NCBI RefSeq assembly: GCF_003711845.1
Contig: NZ_RHLQ01000009.1
Location: forward strand, 1 to 64,000
Direction: 5' to 3'
DNA length: 64,000 nt
Source of the DNA: Lysinibacillus halotolerans
GTDB lineage: Bacteria; Bacillota; Bacilli; Bacillales_A; Planococcaceae
Shown here: piece by piece, positions 1 to 9,071 of the stretch
Layout of the letters: each line of letters opens with the position of its first letter
Position numbering within the stretch: the stretch's first letter is position 1
Position numbers and translations under genes: made by a program
The notes under the pieces: generated by a model
What the model was told of the DNA's origin: nothing
The model's database searches: none
Seen by the model: the letters and a program-made list of their open reading frames with translations, nothing else

Positions 1-56
1 TAAGGATGTTTCTTGAGTAATTTCTGTTCTTGATCTGTAAATAACTTTTTCGACAT
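1..56 (-). CDS. N-terminal fragment of an unknown protein, possibly an IS3-type HTH/transposase subunit
   Basis: An ATG on the minus strand at 56-54 opens a frame of 18 codons (MSKKLFTDQEQKLLKKHP) that runs off the window. The opening resembles the start of helix-turn-helix OrfA proteins of IS3/IS150-type elements in Bacillales, but this is recalled similarity over few residues. Only a weak ribosome-binding site is visible upstream. If the guess is right, an insertion sequence borders the window. A chromosomal gene is equally possible. Confidence 0.4.
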   Translation of the reverse strand, partial: MSKKLFTDQEQKLLKKHP

Positions 57-96
57 GTTCTTCCGCTCCATCAACCATTTATTTTATTTCATTATA

Positions 97-152
97 AATA
101 AAAGTACCCTATAAGAGAGACCTTTTTTCAAGTGTCTTTCTTATAGGGTACA
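97..152 (-). terminator. Long hairpin downstream of the HemAT-like gene (terminator, or end of an IS)
   Basis: Arms 104-121 and 134-151 are 18-nt inverted repeats with one mismatch around a 12-nt loop. Read on the minus strand the hairpin lies just after the HemAT-like gene and is followed by a T-rich stretch, as expected of an intrinsic terminator. The outer end begins TGTACCC, which could also be the terminal repeat of an insertion sequence extending left. Confidence 0.6.
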
Positions 153-177
153 TTTTAATAGAGAAGGTCCTTTCTAT

Positions 178-1500
178 TTAATCTGTTAATTCGTGAACAA
201 CATTTAGCAATGAATCGGAAGAAGCGGATACTTGGTCTACACTTTCGGTTAATTCGTGGATTAGTCTTGAAATCTCAGTAATGTCTTTAGTTGTGTTTGT
301 ATATTGTTCTTTAATCCCTGATACAGCTTTGGCTATAGAATTAAAGGATTCCTCAAGACTACGTTGTGTTTGTACACTCTTTTGCACTTGTTCATCCACA
401 TTGCCTACTGATGAAGTCATATTTTCGATATTTTCTTCTGTTTCGCGAATTAAGTGAGAAACATTTTGAACTGCGCTCTTCGTCTCTTCGGCTAGTTTAC
501 GAACCTCTTCAGCAACAACTGCAAAGCCTTTTCCATGCTCACCAGCCCGTGCAGCTTCAATGGAAGCATTTAATGCTAATAAGTTTGTTTGATCGGCGAT
601 ACCTGTTACTAAACCAACGATTTCTGTTATTTTCTGAGAAGAAGCTCGTAAGTTGATCATCGATTTTTCTAACATATTGACTCGTTCTAAAATAACATTC
701 ATTAACTCTGTTTGTGTTTCAATATGTGCTTTTCCATAATTTGATTTTTCTTCTGTATCCGCTACAAAATCTAGTCCTTGTTTTGTTGCTGTAGCAATAC
801 TTCCAGATTCCGAAGAAATGGCATGTAATGAAGCAGTCGTTTCTTGGCTGATAGCATGTAATTCTTCAGCAGTATTTTGTACTGTGTTCAATAAGGAATG
901 TTTCATATCTTCCACAATCTGACGAATTCGTTGTTGTTCCGCATCGTAAGCTTGAATAACTAATTGTTGTTCCAAATTAATGATTTTCGAAAAGGCATTA
1001 ATCGCTTTTGTCGTATCTTCTTTTGAAATATCTAATCCATTAACAAAATGGATAAATGTAGTCATTAATGATTGGAAGGAGCTTATATACCATTGGGATT
1101 CTAATCCAATACGTACATGAGTAGCGGCAATTTTTTTTCGTTCTTCTATATAGTTGCTATTAATACGACTTTCAAAAATATCGGTAATATGTTTTGTAAG
1201 GGTTACTTTTAATCGTTCAATTTTCGAATGTTTATTAATAATCCCCATTAAATGATCGCTTTGCATAATTGCTGCATAAAATTGATTCACCATTTCTGGA
1301 ATAAATTGTTCAGTGAAAGGTTTTAATTGTCTTAAAATCGCTAATTCTTCTTTTGTTAATTTAATTAATTGAATTTGTTTAGTTAAGTCTGGGTACTTTG
1401 CAACATCTAGCTCGACTTCGTTTATGTATTTTTCAACTTCGAAATAGTTTGCTAACACTTTTTGTGAATTACTTCTGAAAATAGCCATCCTTTTATCCAT
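178..1500 (-). CDS. HemAT-like globin-coupled methyl-accepting chemotaxis protein
   Basis: This 440-residue soluble chemoreceptor has an N-terminal protoglobin sensor domain (about residues 40-185) and a C-terminal methyl-accepting signalling domain. His128, in [14 protein letters not shown], fits the proximal haem ligand of HemAT. The signalling hairpin tip is around residues 295-330 ([20 protein letters not shown]) and is the most conserved part of chemoreceptors. No transmembrane helix is present, as in Bacillus subtilis HemAT (432 residues), a cytoplasmic oxygen sensor for aerotaxis that signals through CheA/CheW. The first ATG was chosen because the next one, four codons on, has no properly spaced ribosome-binding site. 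The gene is monocistronic and faces away from its neighbours. Confidence 0.88.
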   Translation of the reverse strand: MDKRMAIFRSNSQKVLANYFEVEKYINEVELDVAKYPDLTKQIQLIKLTKEELAILRQLKPFTEQFIPEMVNQFYAAIMQSDHLMGIINKHSKIERLKVTLTKHITDIFESRINSNYIEERKKIAATHVRIGLESQWYISSFQSLMTTFIHFVNGLDISKEDTTKAINAFSKIINLEQQLVIQAYDAEQQRIRQIVEDMKHSLLNTVQNTAEELHAISQETTASLHAISSESGSIATATKQGLDFVADTEEKSNYGKAHIETQTELMNVILERVNMLEKSMINLRASSQKITEIVGLVTGIADQTNLLALNASIEAARAGEHGKGFAVVAEEVRKLAEETKSAVQNVSHLIRETEENIENMTSSVGNVDEQVQKSVQTQRSLEESFNSIAKAVSGIKEQYTNTTKDITEISRLIHELTESVDQVSASSDSLLNVVHELTD

Positions 1501-1640
1501 TCCATTCCATTATGTATTTACCTATATTATCGTTCTATTTTCATAGATTGTAACAATAATATATTGAAAATATTATGAAATTTTACATAGATTGTTAGTT
1601 GGATTAAATTATGAAATAGTAACCTAACTATAGGGCTAAT

Positions 1641-1669
1641 TTGTATTTTGTTTTTATCCCATGTAAAAT
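1641..1669 (+). promoter_or_regulatory. Predicted sigma-A promoter for the small membrane protein gene
   Basis: TTGTAT at 1641-1646 and TAAAAT at 1664-1669 are separated by 17 bp, 68 bp before the start codon of the downstream gene. Confidence 0.5.
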
Positions 1670-1736
1670 ACGAGTAGTTTATGATGTAACTAACGTGGAA
1701 AAGTGAAGTAAATATTTATAGAAAAGGAAGTTAAAG

Positions 1737-1967
1737 ATGGAAAAGCACCGCTTTAAATTTGTTATCCCAACAATGGTCATTGTTGCTATAGGCTCTATTT
1801 TCATGTTAAGAAACTATTTTCAGGAAGTTTCAACCCGTGATAGTGTATTACTTGTAGTAATAGCAACTATCTTTTCTGGAATGATTGCTTATTTATTATT
1901 CCCGTATAATAATGAAGAAAAACCAGATCCAAAGCCAGAAAGTAGTAAGAAAAAAGTATCCAAATAA
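1737..1967 (+). CDS. Small two-helix membrane protein of unknown function
   Basis: A 76-residue protein preceded by a good ribosome-binding site (AAAAGGAAG). Two hydrophobic stretches, about residues 8-24 and 37-56, are likely membrane helices. They are followed by a hydrophilic tail rich in Pro, Glu and Lys (KPDPKPESSKKK). No family was recognised. The gene has its own predicted promoter and a terminator directly after it, so it is probably a single-gene transcript. It is a real gene by signal and composition, but no function can be assigned. Confidence 0.7.
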   Translation: MEKHRFKFVIPTMVIVAIGSIFMLRNYFQEVSTRDSVLLVVIATIFSGMIAYLLFPYNNEEKPDPKPESSKKKVSK

Positions 1968-1983
1968 TGAATTATGTTGATAG

Positions 1984-2011
1984 ACCGCTAGTTTTACTGG
2001 CGGTTTTTTAT
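1984..2011 (+). terminator. Intrinsic terminator after the small membrane protein gene
   Basis: An 8-bp stem (ACCGCTAG paired with CTGGCGGT) with a 5-nt loop is followed by a run of T. Confidence 0.75.
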
Positions 2012-2113
2012 TTTTAAATAAGGTTTATTCGTTTGAAAAAAAGTGAAACTATTTAGTACGAACTTCGTAAATATACTATAACTATAAAAACGAAACGAAA
2101 GGTTGATTTATAA

Positions 2114-2419
2114 ATGGATAATAAATGGGCAAAGGTAATCATACATGCAAGTGCCTTTTTGATGCCTGTACTTATTCCAGTCCTATTCTGGCTACTAAGT
2201 TCAGAACATGAAATTAAAAGAATTTCGATCCAAGCTTTACTATTCCAAGGTGTTATGTGGATTTTAAATACTATTTCAATAATCTTTAGCTTTTTAATTA
2301 TTGGAATTCCGTTTTTAATTGTCTTCGGAATTATGACGGTTGTTGTTCCGATTATTGGCATTGTGAAAGCGTTAATGGGTGAAAATTGGAATTACCCGAT
2401 TGTTGGTCGTTGGGTATAA
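2114..2419 (+). CDS. DUF4870-family small membrane protein
   Basis: This 101-residue protein has three hydrophobic segments (about residues 8-28, 42-62 and 66-88), a central ALLFQ motif and a C-terminal YPIVGRWV motif. These resemble the DUF4870/Tic20-like family, whose members usually carry a (H)QALNFQ-like segment between helices and end near Y-P-I-x-G. The function of the family is unknown. The start has a purine-rich ribosome-binding site (GAAAGG). A strong terminator follows, so the gene is isolated from the ctsR operon downstream. Confidence 0.72.
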   Translation: MDNKWAKVIIHASAFLMPVLIPVLFWLLSSEHEIKRISIQALLFQGVMWILNTISIIFSFLIIGIPFLIVFGIMTVVVPIIGIVKALMGENWNYPIVGRWV

Positions 2420-2531
2420 AAATAGGTTTAGTTTAAGTGAATAAAAGGAATACTAAGAAATAAATCCAAAATTAACCAGAATGGTATGTGGAGACTATTT
2501 CTTAATCCTTCGCTCAAAAAGCTAAAATGAG

Positions 2532-2566
2532 GGTGGTCTCAACTATTAATGAGACCGCCTTTTTTA
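2532..2566 (+). terminator. Intrinsic terminator upstream of the ctsR operon
   Basis: A 10-bp stem (GGTGGTCTCA paired with TGAGACCGCC, one G-U pair) is followed by six T. It separates the DUF4870 gene from ctsR. Confidence 0.85.
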
Positions 2567-2637
2567 TGGATATAAATAGGATAGCTATAAAATAATTTAA
2601 ACGCTATTCGAACGAAAAAATAGTATAGGCATTTGAT

Positions 2638-2666
2638 TTGCATTTTGATTTTGATGTTAATATAAT
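2638..2666 (+). promoter_or_regulatory. Sigma-A promoter of the ctsR-mcsA-mcsB-clpC operon
   Basis: TTGCAT at 2638-2643 and a perfect TATAAT at 2661-2666 are separated by 17 bp. The CtsR operator begins two bases after the -10 box. Confidence 0.78.
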
Positions 2667-2668
2667 AT

Positions 2669-2685
2669 AGTCAAATATAGTCAAA
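2669..2685 (+). promoter_or_regulatory. CtsR operator (heptamer direct repeat)
   Basis: Two AGTCAAA heptamers at 2669-2675 and 2679-2685 are separated by three bases (TAT). This matches the known CtsR box, a direct repeat of (A/G)GTCAAA with a 3-nt spacer. Its place over the transcription start predicts autorepression of the operon and release on heat or protein stress. Confidence 0.9.
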
Positions 2686-2714
2686 GTCAGAAATGGATGG
2701 GGTGAGGTATAAAA

Positions 2715-3179
2715 ATGAGAAATATATCTGACATCATTGAAGGGTATTTGAAACAAGTTATCGAATTAGGTGGTCAAGGACATATTGAAATCAAACGAAG
2801 TGAATTGGCGGATAAATTTCAATGTGTACCATCGCAAATCAATTATGTTATTAATACGAGATTTACCGCCGAAAGAGGCTACTTAGTTGAAAGTAAACGT
2901 GGTGGTGGGGGATATATTCGAATTTTACGAGTAAGAGCTCATTCTAAGATTGATTTGATTGAAGATATGATAGACCAAATTGATAACGGTGCTACCCAAT
3001 CGATGGCAGAGGATATTATCTATCGTTTGATCGATGAAGAAGTCATTTCTAAACGGGAAGCAAAATTAATGCTTGCTGCAATTGATCGGTCGACTCTTCG
3101 AATACAATTGCCGACGAGGGACCAATTGAGGTCATTGATTTTAAAGTCTATGTTAACAACATTAAAATACGATAAATAG
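2715..3179 (+). CDS. ctsR: CtsR, class III heat-shock gene repressor
   Basis: This 154-residue dimeric repressor blocks clp genes under normal growth. The N-terminal winged-helix DNA-binding domain carries the glycine-rich wing VESKRGGGGYIRI at about residues 56-68. The C-terminal half (from about residue 80) is the McsB/ClpCP-responsive dimer domain. The length matches the family. It is first in the ctsR-mcsA-mcsB-clpC operon, with the CtsR box just upstream, so it controls its own expression. Confidence 0.97.
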   Translation: MRNISDIIEGYLKQVIELGGQGHIEIKRSELADKFQCVPSQINYVINTRFTAERGYLVESKRGGGGYIRILRVRAHSKIDLIEDMIDQIDNGATQSMAEDIIYRLIDEEVISKREAKLMLAAIDRSTLRIQLPTRDQLRSLILKSMLTTLKYDK

Positions 3180-3255
3180 GAACAATAGGTAATATAAAGG
3201 AAGTTCATTACTTATTTATTACTTTCCATACTTATTTGATAAAAGAGGTGAGGTC

Positions 3256-3807
3256 ATGAATTGTGAACACTGTAAGGAACGTCAGGCTACAGTAACGGTT
3301 ACACAAGTAATTAATGGCCAAAAAAGCGAAAAACACTATTGTGAGGTATGTGCACAAAATTTTCATCCTTTCAATTTAGATTTTCATAAAGAAGAACAAA
3401 TTCCAATTCATCAACTTGTTTCCAATTTATTTGGTTTACCAGTGTGGAATAACGGGGTAGAAAAGGTCCAATCGACAAGTCAGAAAGCAACTGAATGCCC
3501 AAAATGCGGTTTTACTTTTCGTAAGTTCTTGAATGAAGGGAAGCTTGGTTGTCCACAATGTTATGAAACTTTCAGTACACAGCTTCCACAAGTATTAAAT
3601 AAAATTCAAGCTGGAACAAAGCATAGCGGTAAAGCTCCGGGCAAACCAAGTCATCATAACGAGTGGATCAAAAAACAAATTGAAACAGCTCGAGAACAAC
3701 TACAATTAGCGATTGCAGATGAACGTTTTGAAGATGCTGCCAAGCTGCGGGATGAAATAAGAGATATGGAACGCAAGCTTGATCGTGGAGGTGTTGATAC
3801 ACCATGA
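3256..3807 (+). CDS. mcsA: McsA, zinc-binding activator of the McsB arginine kinase
   Basis: This 183-residue adaptor contains four cysteine pairs: CEHC at residue 3, CEVC near 30, CPKC near 81 and CPQC near 97. These fit two zinc-binding treble-clef units. A C-terminal UVR motif (ADERFEDAAKLRDEIRDME, about 155-173) is the type that contacts ClpC. McsA activates McsB and modulates CtsR in the stress response. Its stop overlaps the start of mcsB by four bases (ATGA), which suggests translational coupling. Confidence 0.96.
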   Translation: MNCEHCKERQATVTVTQVINGQKSEKHYCEVCAQNFHPFNLDFHKEEQIPIHQLVSNLFGLPVWNNGVEKVQSTSQKATECPKCGFTFRKFLNEGKLGCPQCYETFSTQLPQVLNKIQAGTKHSGKAPGKPSHHNEWIKKQIETAREQLQLAIADERFEDAAKLRDEIRDMERKLDRGGVDTP

Positions 3808-4901
3808 ATTTAGAACATTTTTTGAAAAGTGAGGCGCCAGGCTGGATGGATGTTAAAGGTCTTGATGCAGATATTGTATTAAGTACACGCATTCGATTAG
3901 CAAGAAACTTAGATGGATATCGTTTCCCTTTAAGTTTTACGGATGGGGAAGCACAACAAATTGATGACGTTGTCACACAAGCTTTAATGGCGATTAATGA
4001 CGAGCATAAGTTTTCCCATTTTACAATTAAAGAAATGCCTTCATTGCAACGTCAAGTGTTAGTTGAAAAACATTTAATTAGCCCTCTATTAGCTAAAAAA
4101 GAAAAGTCAGCTTCCGTTCTTATTTCAAATGACGAAACGATCAGCATTATGGTAAACGAGGAAGATCATTTACGAATCCAATGTTTAGCTCCTGGATTAC
4201 AGCTTTTAGAAACATATGCAGAGGCTTCGAAATTGGATCATCAATTGGAGAAACATTTACCATATGCGTATAATGATACATTTGGTTATTTAACAAGTTG
4301 CCCAACGAATGTTGGAACAGGACTTCGTGCATCCGTTATGATGCATCTACCTGCCCTAACGATGTCTAAGCAAATTAAGGTTGTTACACAAATGCTAGCC
4401 CGCTTAGGAATGGTTGTAAGAGGGATATATGGAGAAGGTAGTGAAAACCTAGGAAACATTTATCAAATCTCCAACCAAGTAACTCTTGGAAAGTCGGAAG
4501 AGGAAATTTTAGAAGACTTACAAAATGTAGTTGTCCAAATTATTAAAAATGAACGAGGCGCACGAGAGGCATTATTCAAAAATTCTCGAATAGTATTAGA
4601 AGACCGCTTTAATCGCTCATTAGGTATTTTAAAATATGCGTGTATTATGACGAGCGAAGAAGCTGCTGCTTGTTTATCCAATGTTCGCCTTGGAGTGGAT
4701 TTAGGAATCATTAAGGAAGTTCCATTACATGTTTTAAATGAGTGTATGATCCTCATACAACCCGGCTTTGTACAACAATATGCCGGTACAACTCTTCAAG
4801 CAAGTGAACGCGATATGTATAGAGCAAAACTTTTACGTGAAAAGCTTAATACGAACAATCAAAAGTTAATGGGAAAAGGAGAGGAAAGATATGATGTTTA
4901 A
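3804..4901 (+). CDS. mcsB: McsB, protein arginine kinase
   Basis: This 365-residue enzyme phosphorylates arginine residues of CtsR and of damaged proteins, marking them for ClpCP. The phosphagen-kinase-like fold shows the [19 protein letters not shown]-binding motif (residues 28-43). The catalytic-loop segment is [18 protein letters not shown], with its conserved cysteine near residue 167. The C-terminal part includes the pArg-sensing region of the family. It overlaps mcsA by four bases and clpC by eleven, so all three are probably co-translated. Confidence 0.97.
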   Translation: MNLEHFLKSEAPGWMDVKGLDADIVLSTRIRLARNLDGYRFPLSFTDGEAQQIDDVVTQALMAINDEHKFSHFTIKEMPSLQRQVLVEKHLISPLLAKKEKSASVLISNDETISIMVNEEDHLRIQCLAPGLQLLETYAEASKLDHQLEKHLPYAYNDTFGYLTSCPTNVGTGLRASVMMHLPALTMSKQIKVVTQMLARLGMVVRGIYGEGSENLGNIYQISNQVTLGKSEEEILEDLQNVVVQIIKNERGAREALFKNSRIVLEDRFNRSLGILKYACIMTSEEAAACLSNVRLGVDLGIIKEVPLHVLNECMILIQPGFVQQYAGTTLQASERDMYRAKLLREKLNTNNQKLMGKGEERYDV

Positions 4902-7335
4902 CCGTTTTACTCAACGTGCACAAAAAGTATTGCAATTAGCACAAGAAGAAGCTATTCGTTGGAAGCACGAATCTATAGGAACAGAACATATTTTACTTGG
5001 CCTTATTCGTGAAGGCGGTGGAATTGCAGCAAAAGCATTAGAAGCAATCGATGTAAGTCCACAAATTATTGAATCAGGCATTGAGGAGTTAGTGGGGAAA
5101 GGTTCAAAAGATGTCGGTCCAATCGTTCATTATACTCCAAGAGCTAAAAAGGTAATTGAATTATCGGTAGATGAATCTAGAAAATTAGGTCATGCTTATA
5201 TAGGAACAGAACATATATTACTTGCTTTAATCCGAGAAGGTGAAGGAGTAGCTGCTCGAGTTTTAGCGAATGCGGGTGTTAGCTTAAACAAAGCTCGTCA
5301 ACAAGTTCTTTTATTACTTGGAAACAATGACGCAGCTCAAAACTCAACAAACCCAACTCAATCGGTAAATACACCGACTTTAGATGGATTAGCTCGTGAC
5401 TTAACGGCCATTGCCCGTGAAGGTTCATTGGATCCAGTGATTGGCCGTAGCAAAGAAATTACACGAGTAATTGAAGTACTATCCCGCCGTACGAAAAACA
5501 ACCCTGTATTAATTGGTGAACCCGGGGTAGGTAAAACGGCTATTGCAGAAGGTCTTGCACAACAAATCGTCAATAATGAAGTACCTGAAACCCTTCGTGA
5601 TAAACGGGTGATGACATTAGATATGGGTACTGTTGTTGCGGGTACTAAATATCGCGGTGAATTTGAAGACCGCTTGAAAAAAGTAATGGATGAAATTCGC
5701 CAAGCAGGTAACGTAATTCTTTTCATTGATGAATTACACACATTAATCGGTGCTGGCGGTGCAGAAGGTGCTATTGATGCATCGAATATTTTAAAACCTT
5801 CATTAGCCCGTGGTGAACTACAATGTATTGGGGCTACAACATTAGATGAATATCGTAAATACATTGAAAAGGATGCAGCGTTAGAACGTCGTTTCCAACC
5901 AATTCAAGTAGATGAACCAACTGTAGATGAAACAATTCAAATTATTAAAGGTTTAAGAGATCGTTATGAAGCGCATCACCGTGTGAAAATTACGGATGAA
6001 GCAGTAGAAGCGGCAGCAAAATTATCTGATCGATATATTTCCGATCGTTTCTTACCAGATAAAGCGATTGATTTAATCGATGAAGCAGGTTCAAAAGTAC
6101 GCTTACGTTCTTTCACAGTGCCACCAAACTTAAAAGCTTTGGAAGATAAATTAGAAAACGTTCGTAACGAAAAAAATGCGGCAGTTTCAAGCCAAGAGTT
6201 TGAAAAAGCGGCTGCCCTTCGTGATACAGAACAAAAAATTAAAGATGAATTAGAGCAAACAAAGAAAACATGGAAAGAAAAACAAGGTAAAGAAGAGTCT
6301 AAAGTGACTGTTGAAGACATTGCAATGGTTGTTTCCATGTGGACTGGAATTCCTGTTTCAAAAATTGCTCAAGAAGAATCAGCGAAATTACTAAACTTAG
6401 AAGAAGAATTGCACAAACGTGTCGTTGGTCAAGGAGAAGCGGTTGAAGCGATTTCTCGTGCTATCCGCCGTGCCCGTGCAGGGTTAAAAGATCCAAAACG
6501 ACCAATCGGTTCATTCATTTTCCTAGGTCCTACTGGTGTTGGTAAAACAGAACTTGCCCGTGCTCTAGCAGAAGTAATGTTCGGCGATGAAGATGCAATG
6601 ATTCGAATCGACATGTCAGAATACATGGAGAAACATTCGACTTCCCGTCTTGTAGGTTCACCTCCAGGTTACGTTGGATTCGATGAAGGCGGACAGTTAA
6701 CTGAAAAAGTTCGTCGTAAACCATACTCTGTTGTATTGCTGGATGAGATTGAAAAGGCTCACCCAGATGTGTTCAACATTTTACTTCAAGTATTAGATGA
6801 CGGTCGTTTAACGGATTCAAAAGGTCGTACAGTAGACTTCCGAAACACGGTTGTTATTATGACTTCTAACGTCGGCGCAGATGCCCTTAAATATCAAAAA
6901 TCTTTAGGTTTCGGAATTGGTGATAATTCTGCTAACAAATATAAAGATATGAAAGGGACAATGCTTGAGGAATTGAAAAAAGCATTCCGTCCTGAATTCT
7001 TAAACCGTATCGATGAAATGATTGTGTTCCACTCTCTAGAAAAAGACGAATTAAAACAAATTATTTCATTAATGGCAAACTCTTTAACAACTCGCTTAAA
7101 AGAGCAAAATATTGAGCTTGAGTTGACAGATGCTGCATTAGAGAAAATTGCAGAAGAAGGATACGATCCACAATACGGAGCTCGTCCATTACGTCGTGCC
7201 CTTCAAAAACATGTGGAAGATCGTTTATCCGAAGAGTTGCTAAAAGGTACGATTTCAACAGGTCAAAGTGTTGTGATTGACTATGTTGATAATGAATTTA
7301 TCGTCTTACCCAAAAGCGAAGTTCTTTCAAATTAA
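4891..7335 (+). CDS. clpC: ClpC, AAA+ unfoldase of the ClpCP protease
   Basis: This 814-residue class I Hsp100 ATPase has two N-terminal Clp repeats (residues 1-145) that bind adaptors. The first AAA+ domain has Walker A GEPGVGKT near residue 208. A middle coiled coil with a UVR-like segment ([17 protein letters not shown]) lies near 430-450. The second AAA+ domain has GPTGVGKT near 546. It unfolds substrates marked by McsB and feeds them to ClpP. The start overlaps mcsB and has a clear AAAGGAGAGG site. A strong terminator ends the operon. Confidence 0.97.
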   Translation: MMFNRFTQRAQKVLQLAQEEAIRWKHESIGTEHILLGLIREGGGIAAKALEAIDVSPQIIESGIEELVGKGSKDVGPIVHYTPRAKKVIELSVDESRKLGHAYIGTEHILLALIREGEGVAARVLANAGVSLNKARQQVLLLLGNNDAAQNSTNPTQSVNTPTLDGLARDLTAIAREGSLDPVIGRSKEITRVIEVLSRRTKNNPVLIGEPGVGKTAIAEGLAQQIVNNEVPETLRDKRVMTLDMGTVVAGTKYRGEFEDRLKKVMDEIRQAGNVILFIDELHTLIGAGGAEGAIDASNILKPSLARGELQCIGATTLDEYRKYIEKDAALERRFQPIQVDEPTVDETIQIIKGLRDRYEAHHRVKITDEAVEAAAKLSDRYISDRFLPDKAIDLIDEAGSKVRLRSFTVPPNLKALEDKLENVRNEKNAAVSSQEFEKAAALRDTEQKIKDELEQTKKTWKEKQGKEESKVTVEDIAMVVSMWTGIPVSKIAQEESAKLLNLEEELHKRVVGQGEAVEAISRAIRRARAGLKDPKRPIGSFIFLGPTGVGKTELARALAEVMFGDEDAMIRIDMSEYMEKHSTSRLVGSPPGYVGFDEGGQLTEKVRRKPYSVVLLDEIEKAHPDVFNILLQVLDDGRLTDSKGRTVDFRNTVVIMTSNVGADALKYQKSLGFGIGDNSANKYKDMKGTMLEELKKAFRPEFLNRIDEMIVFHSLEKDELKQIISLMANSLTTRLKEQNIELELTDAALEKIAEEGYDPQYGARPLRRALQKHVEDRLSEELLKGTISTGQSVVIDYVDNEFIVLPKSEVLSN

Positions 7336-7347
7336 TGCATAATTATA

Positions 7348-7382
7348 GGTGGTTGACTTAATTTCTAGTCAACCACCTTTTT
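7348..7382 (+). terminator. Intrinsic terminator of the ctsR-clpC operon
   Basis: A perfect 10-bp stem (GGTGGTTGAC paired with GTCAACCACC) is followed by five T. Confidence 0.9.
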
Positions 7383-7474
7383 AATATGGAAGGATTTTAC
7401 GTGGGGAAATATAAGGAACTTTCAAAGGTTGTCATGTACAATGAACATAAGATTACTAATGAAGGAGAGACGAT

Positions 7475-8851
7475 ATGGTAAAAAAGAAAACGAAATTCTG
7501 TTGTAACTCCTGTGGCTATGAATCTCCAAAGTGGATGGGGCGTTGTCCGGGCTGTGGTGGATGGAACACGATGGTTGAGGAAGTAGAAGTAATAACGAAA
7601 GGTCCTCGAGGTGCTTTTCAACATTCAAATTCCATCTCGCAAAAAGCCACTCCTATTATCAATGTAGAAACTTCGGATGAACCGCGTGTTGAAACCGAAA
7701 TGGAAGAGTTAAATCGGGTGCTAGGTGGAGGGATTGTTCCGGGATCCCTCGTATTGATTGGCGGAGACCCTGGGATAGGGAAATCAACTTTACTGCTTCA
7801 AGTATCAGCCCTTTTATCCAATAAAGGTCATCGTTTATTGTACATATCCGGAGAAGAATCAATGCGTCAAACAAAGTTGCGGGCGGCAAGAATTGGTGTG
7901 AAATCTCCTGAGCTATATATCCTTTCCGAAACGAATTTGGAATTAATTAACCAATCAATCGAAGAAGTACAACCTAAATTTGTTATTGTCGATTCCATTC
8001 AAACAATTCATCATCCAGAAGTTACAAGTGCTGCTGGTAGTGTCTCTCAAGTTCGTGAATGTACTTCGGAATTAATGCGCATTGCTAAAACAAAAGGAAT
8101 CGCCATTTTCCTAGTAGGCCACGTAACAAAGGAAGGGCAAATTGCAGGTCCAAGATTACTAGAACATATGGTAGATACAGTTTTATATTTCGAAGGGGAA
8201 CGGCATCATACGTATCGAATATTGCGCAGCGTAAAAAATCGTTTTGGTTCGACGAACGAAATTGCAATATTTGAAATGGTTCATGCAGGTTTAAAAGAAG
8301 TTTCTAACCCTTCAGAGCTGTTTTTAGAGGAGCGTTCCCACGATGTAGCAGGTTCGACCATTGTTGCTTCTATGGAAGGTACAAGGCCGATTTTAGTCGA
8401 GATTCAATCACTCGTCACACCGACTAGTTTTAATTATCCTAAACGGATGGCTACGGGAGTAGAACAAAATCGGGTTCAATTACTTATGGCGGTTTTAGAA
8501 AAACGAATGGGGATGCTTTTACAAGCCCAAGATGCCTATATAAAAGTAGCGGGTGGAGTTAAACTAGATGAACCAGCGATTGACTTAGCTGTTTTAACTT
8601 CCATCGTTTCCAGTTTTAAAGATCAACCAGTTAAAGGTACAGATTGTTTTGTTGGCGAAGTAGGGCTAACTGGTGAGGTTCGACGGGTTTCAAGAATTGA
8701 ACAACGAGTTCAAGAAGCAGCGAGACTAGGTTTTAAACGGGCATTTATTCCAGCTTCCAATTTAGGGGGATGGGATTATCCGAACGGTATTCAAGTCATT
8801 GGAGTAGAAACAATCAATGAAGCATTAAGAGCGTGTTTCCAAGACTTGTAG
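7475..8851 (+). CDS. radA: RadA, DNA repair and recombination ATPase
   Basis: This 458-residue RecA-like helicase helps branch migration in recombination. It begins with a four-cysteine zinc finger (CNSC and CPGC, residues 10-27). Walker [11 protein letters not shown] follows near residue 95, then the family's KNRFG motif near residue 253. A Lon-protease-like C-terminal domain carries the [13 protein letters not shown] motif near 390. The ribosome-binding site is GAAGGAGAG. A terminator follows the gene. In Bacillus subtilis disA comes next, but here the next gene is yacL. Confidence 0.96.
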   Translation: MVKKKTKFCCNSCGYESPKWMGRCPGCGGWNTMVEEVEVITKGPRGAFQHSNSISQKATPIINVETSDEPRVETEMEELNRVLGGGIVPGSLVLIGGDPGIGKSTLLLQVSALLSNKGHRLLYISGEESMRQTKLRAARIGVKSPELYILSETNLELINQSIEEVQPKFVIVDSIQTIHHPEVTSAAGSVSQVRECTSELMRIAKTKGIAIFLVGHVTKEGQIAGPRLLEHMVDTVLYFEGERHHTYRILRSVKNRFGSTNEIAIFEMVHAGLKEVSNPSELFLEERSHDVAGSTIVASMEGTRPILVEIQSLVTPTSFNYPKRMATGVEQNRVQLLMAVLEKRMGMLLQAQDAYIKVAGGVKLDEPAIDLAVLTSIVSSFKDQPVKGTDCFVGEVGLTGEVRRVSRIEQRVQEAARLGFKRAFIPASNLGGWDYPNGIQVIGVETINEALRACFQDL

Positions 8852-8885
8852 CCATTCTTTTTAGTAAAAAAATAATAAATGGAGT

Positions 8886-8924
8886 ATGCCTATACAATCA
8901 TTTTTAGTGTATAGGCATTTTTCC
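8886..8924 (+). terminator. Intrinsic terminator after radA
   Basis: A perfect 10-bp stem (ATGCCTATAC at 8886-8895 paired with GTATAGGCAT at 8909-8918) is followed by a T run. Confidence 0.85.
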
Positions 8925-8974
8925 GTTTGATTTTGGTTAGAAATAGACATAACTTAACATATAAGTAAAACAGT

Positions 8975-9044
8975 AGCTAATTTTTCCAAATGAAAAATTA
9001 GCTGATGTATTTATAGGGCAAACTATACTGGAACTATGTATAAT
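8975..9044 (+). promoter_or_regulatory. radA-yacL intergenic hairpin and possible yacL promoter
   Basis: A perfect 11-bp inverted repeat (AGCTAATTTTT at 8975-8985, AAAAATTAGCT at 8993-9003) lies upstream of a perfect TATAAT at 9039-9044. No convincing -35 box is seen. The hairpin could be a terminator on the minus strand or a protein-binding site. Confidence 0.4.
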
Positions 9045-9071
9045 TGTTATTAAAGAAAAGGAGGTGGAAGT

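Noticed and set aside
1501-1736. A possible sigma-D (motility) promoter for the HemAT-like gene, CGATAAT on the minus strand near 1527-1533
   Set aside because: The -35 element is missing and the match is too short in AT-rich DNA.
5358-5864. Long minus-strand open frame opposite clpC (and similar frames opposite rpoB, fusA and ribosomal genes)
   Set aside because: Shadow of biased codon use on the coding strand; no signals of its own.
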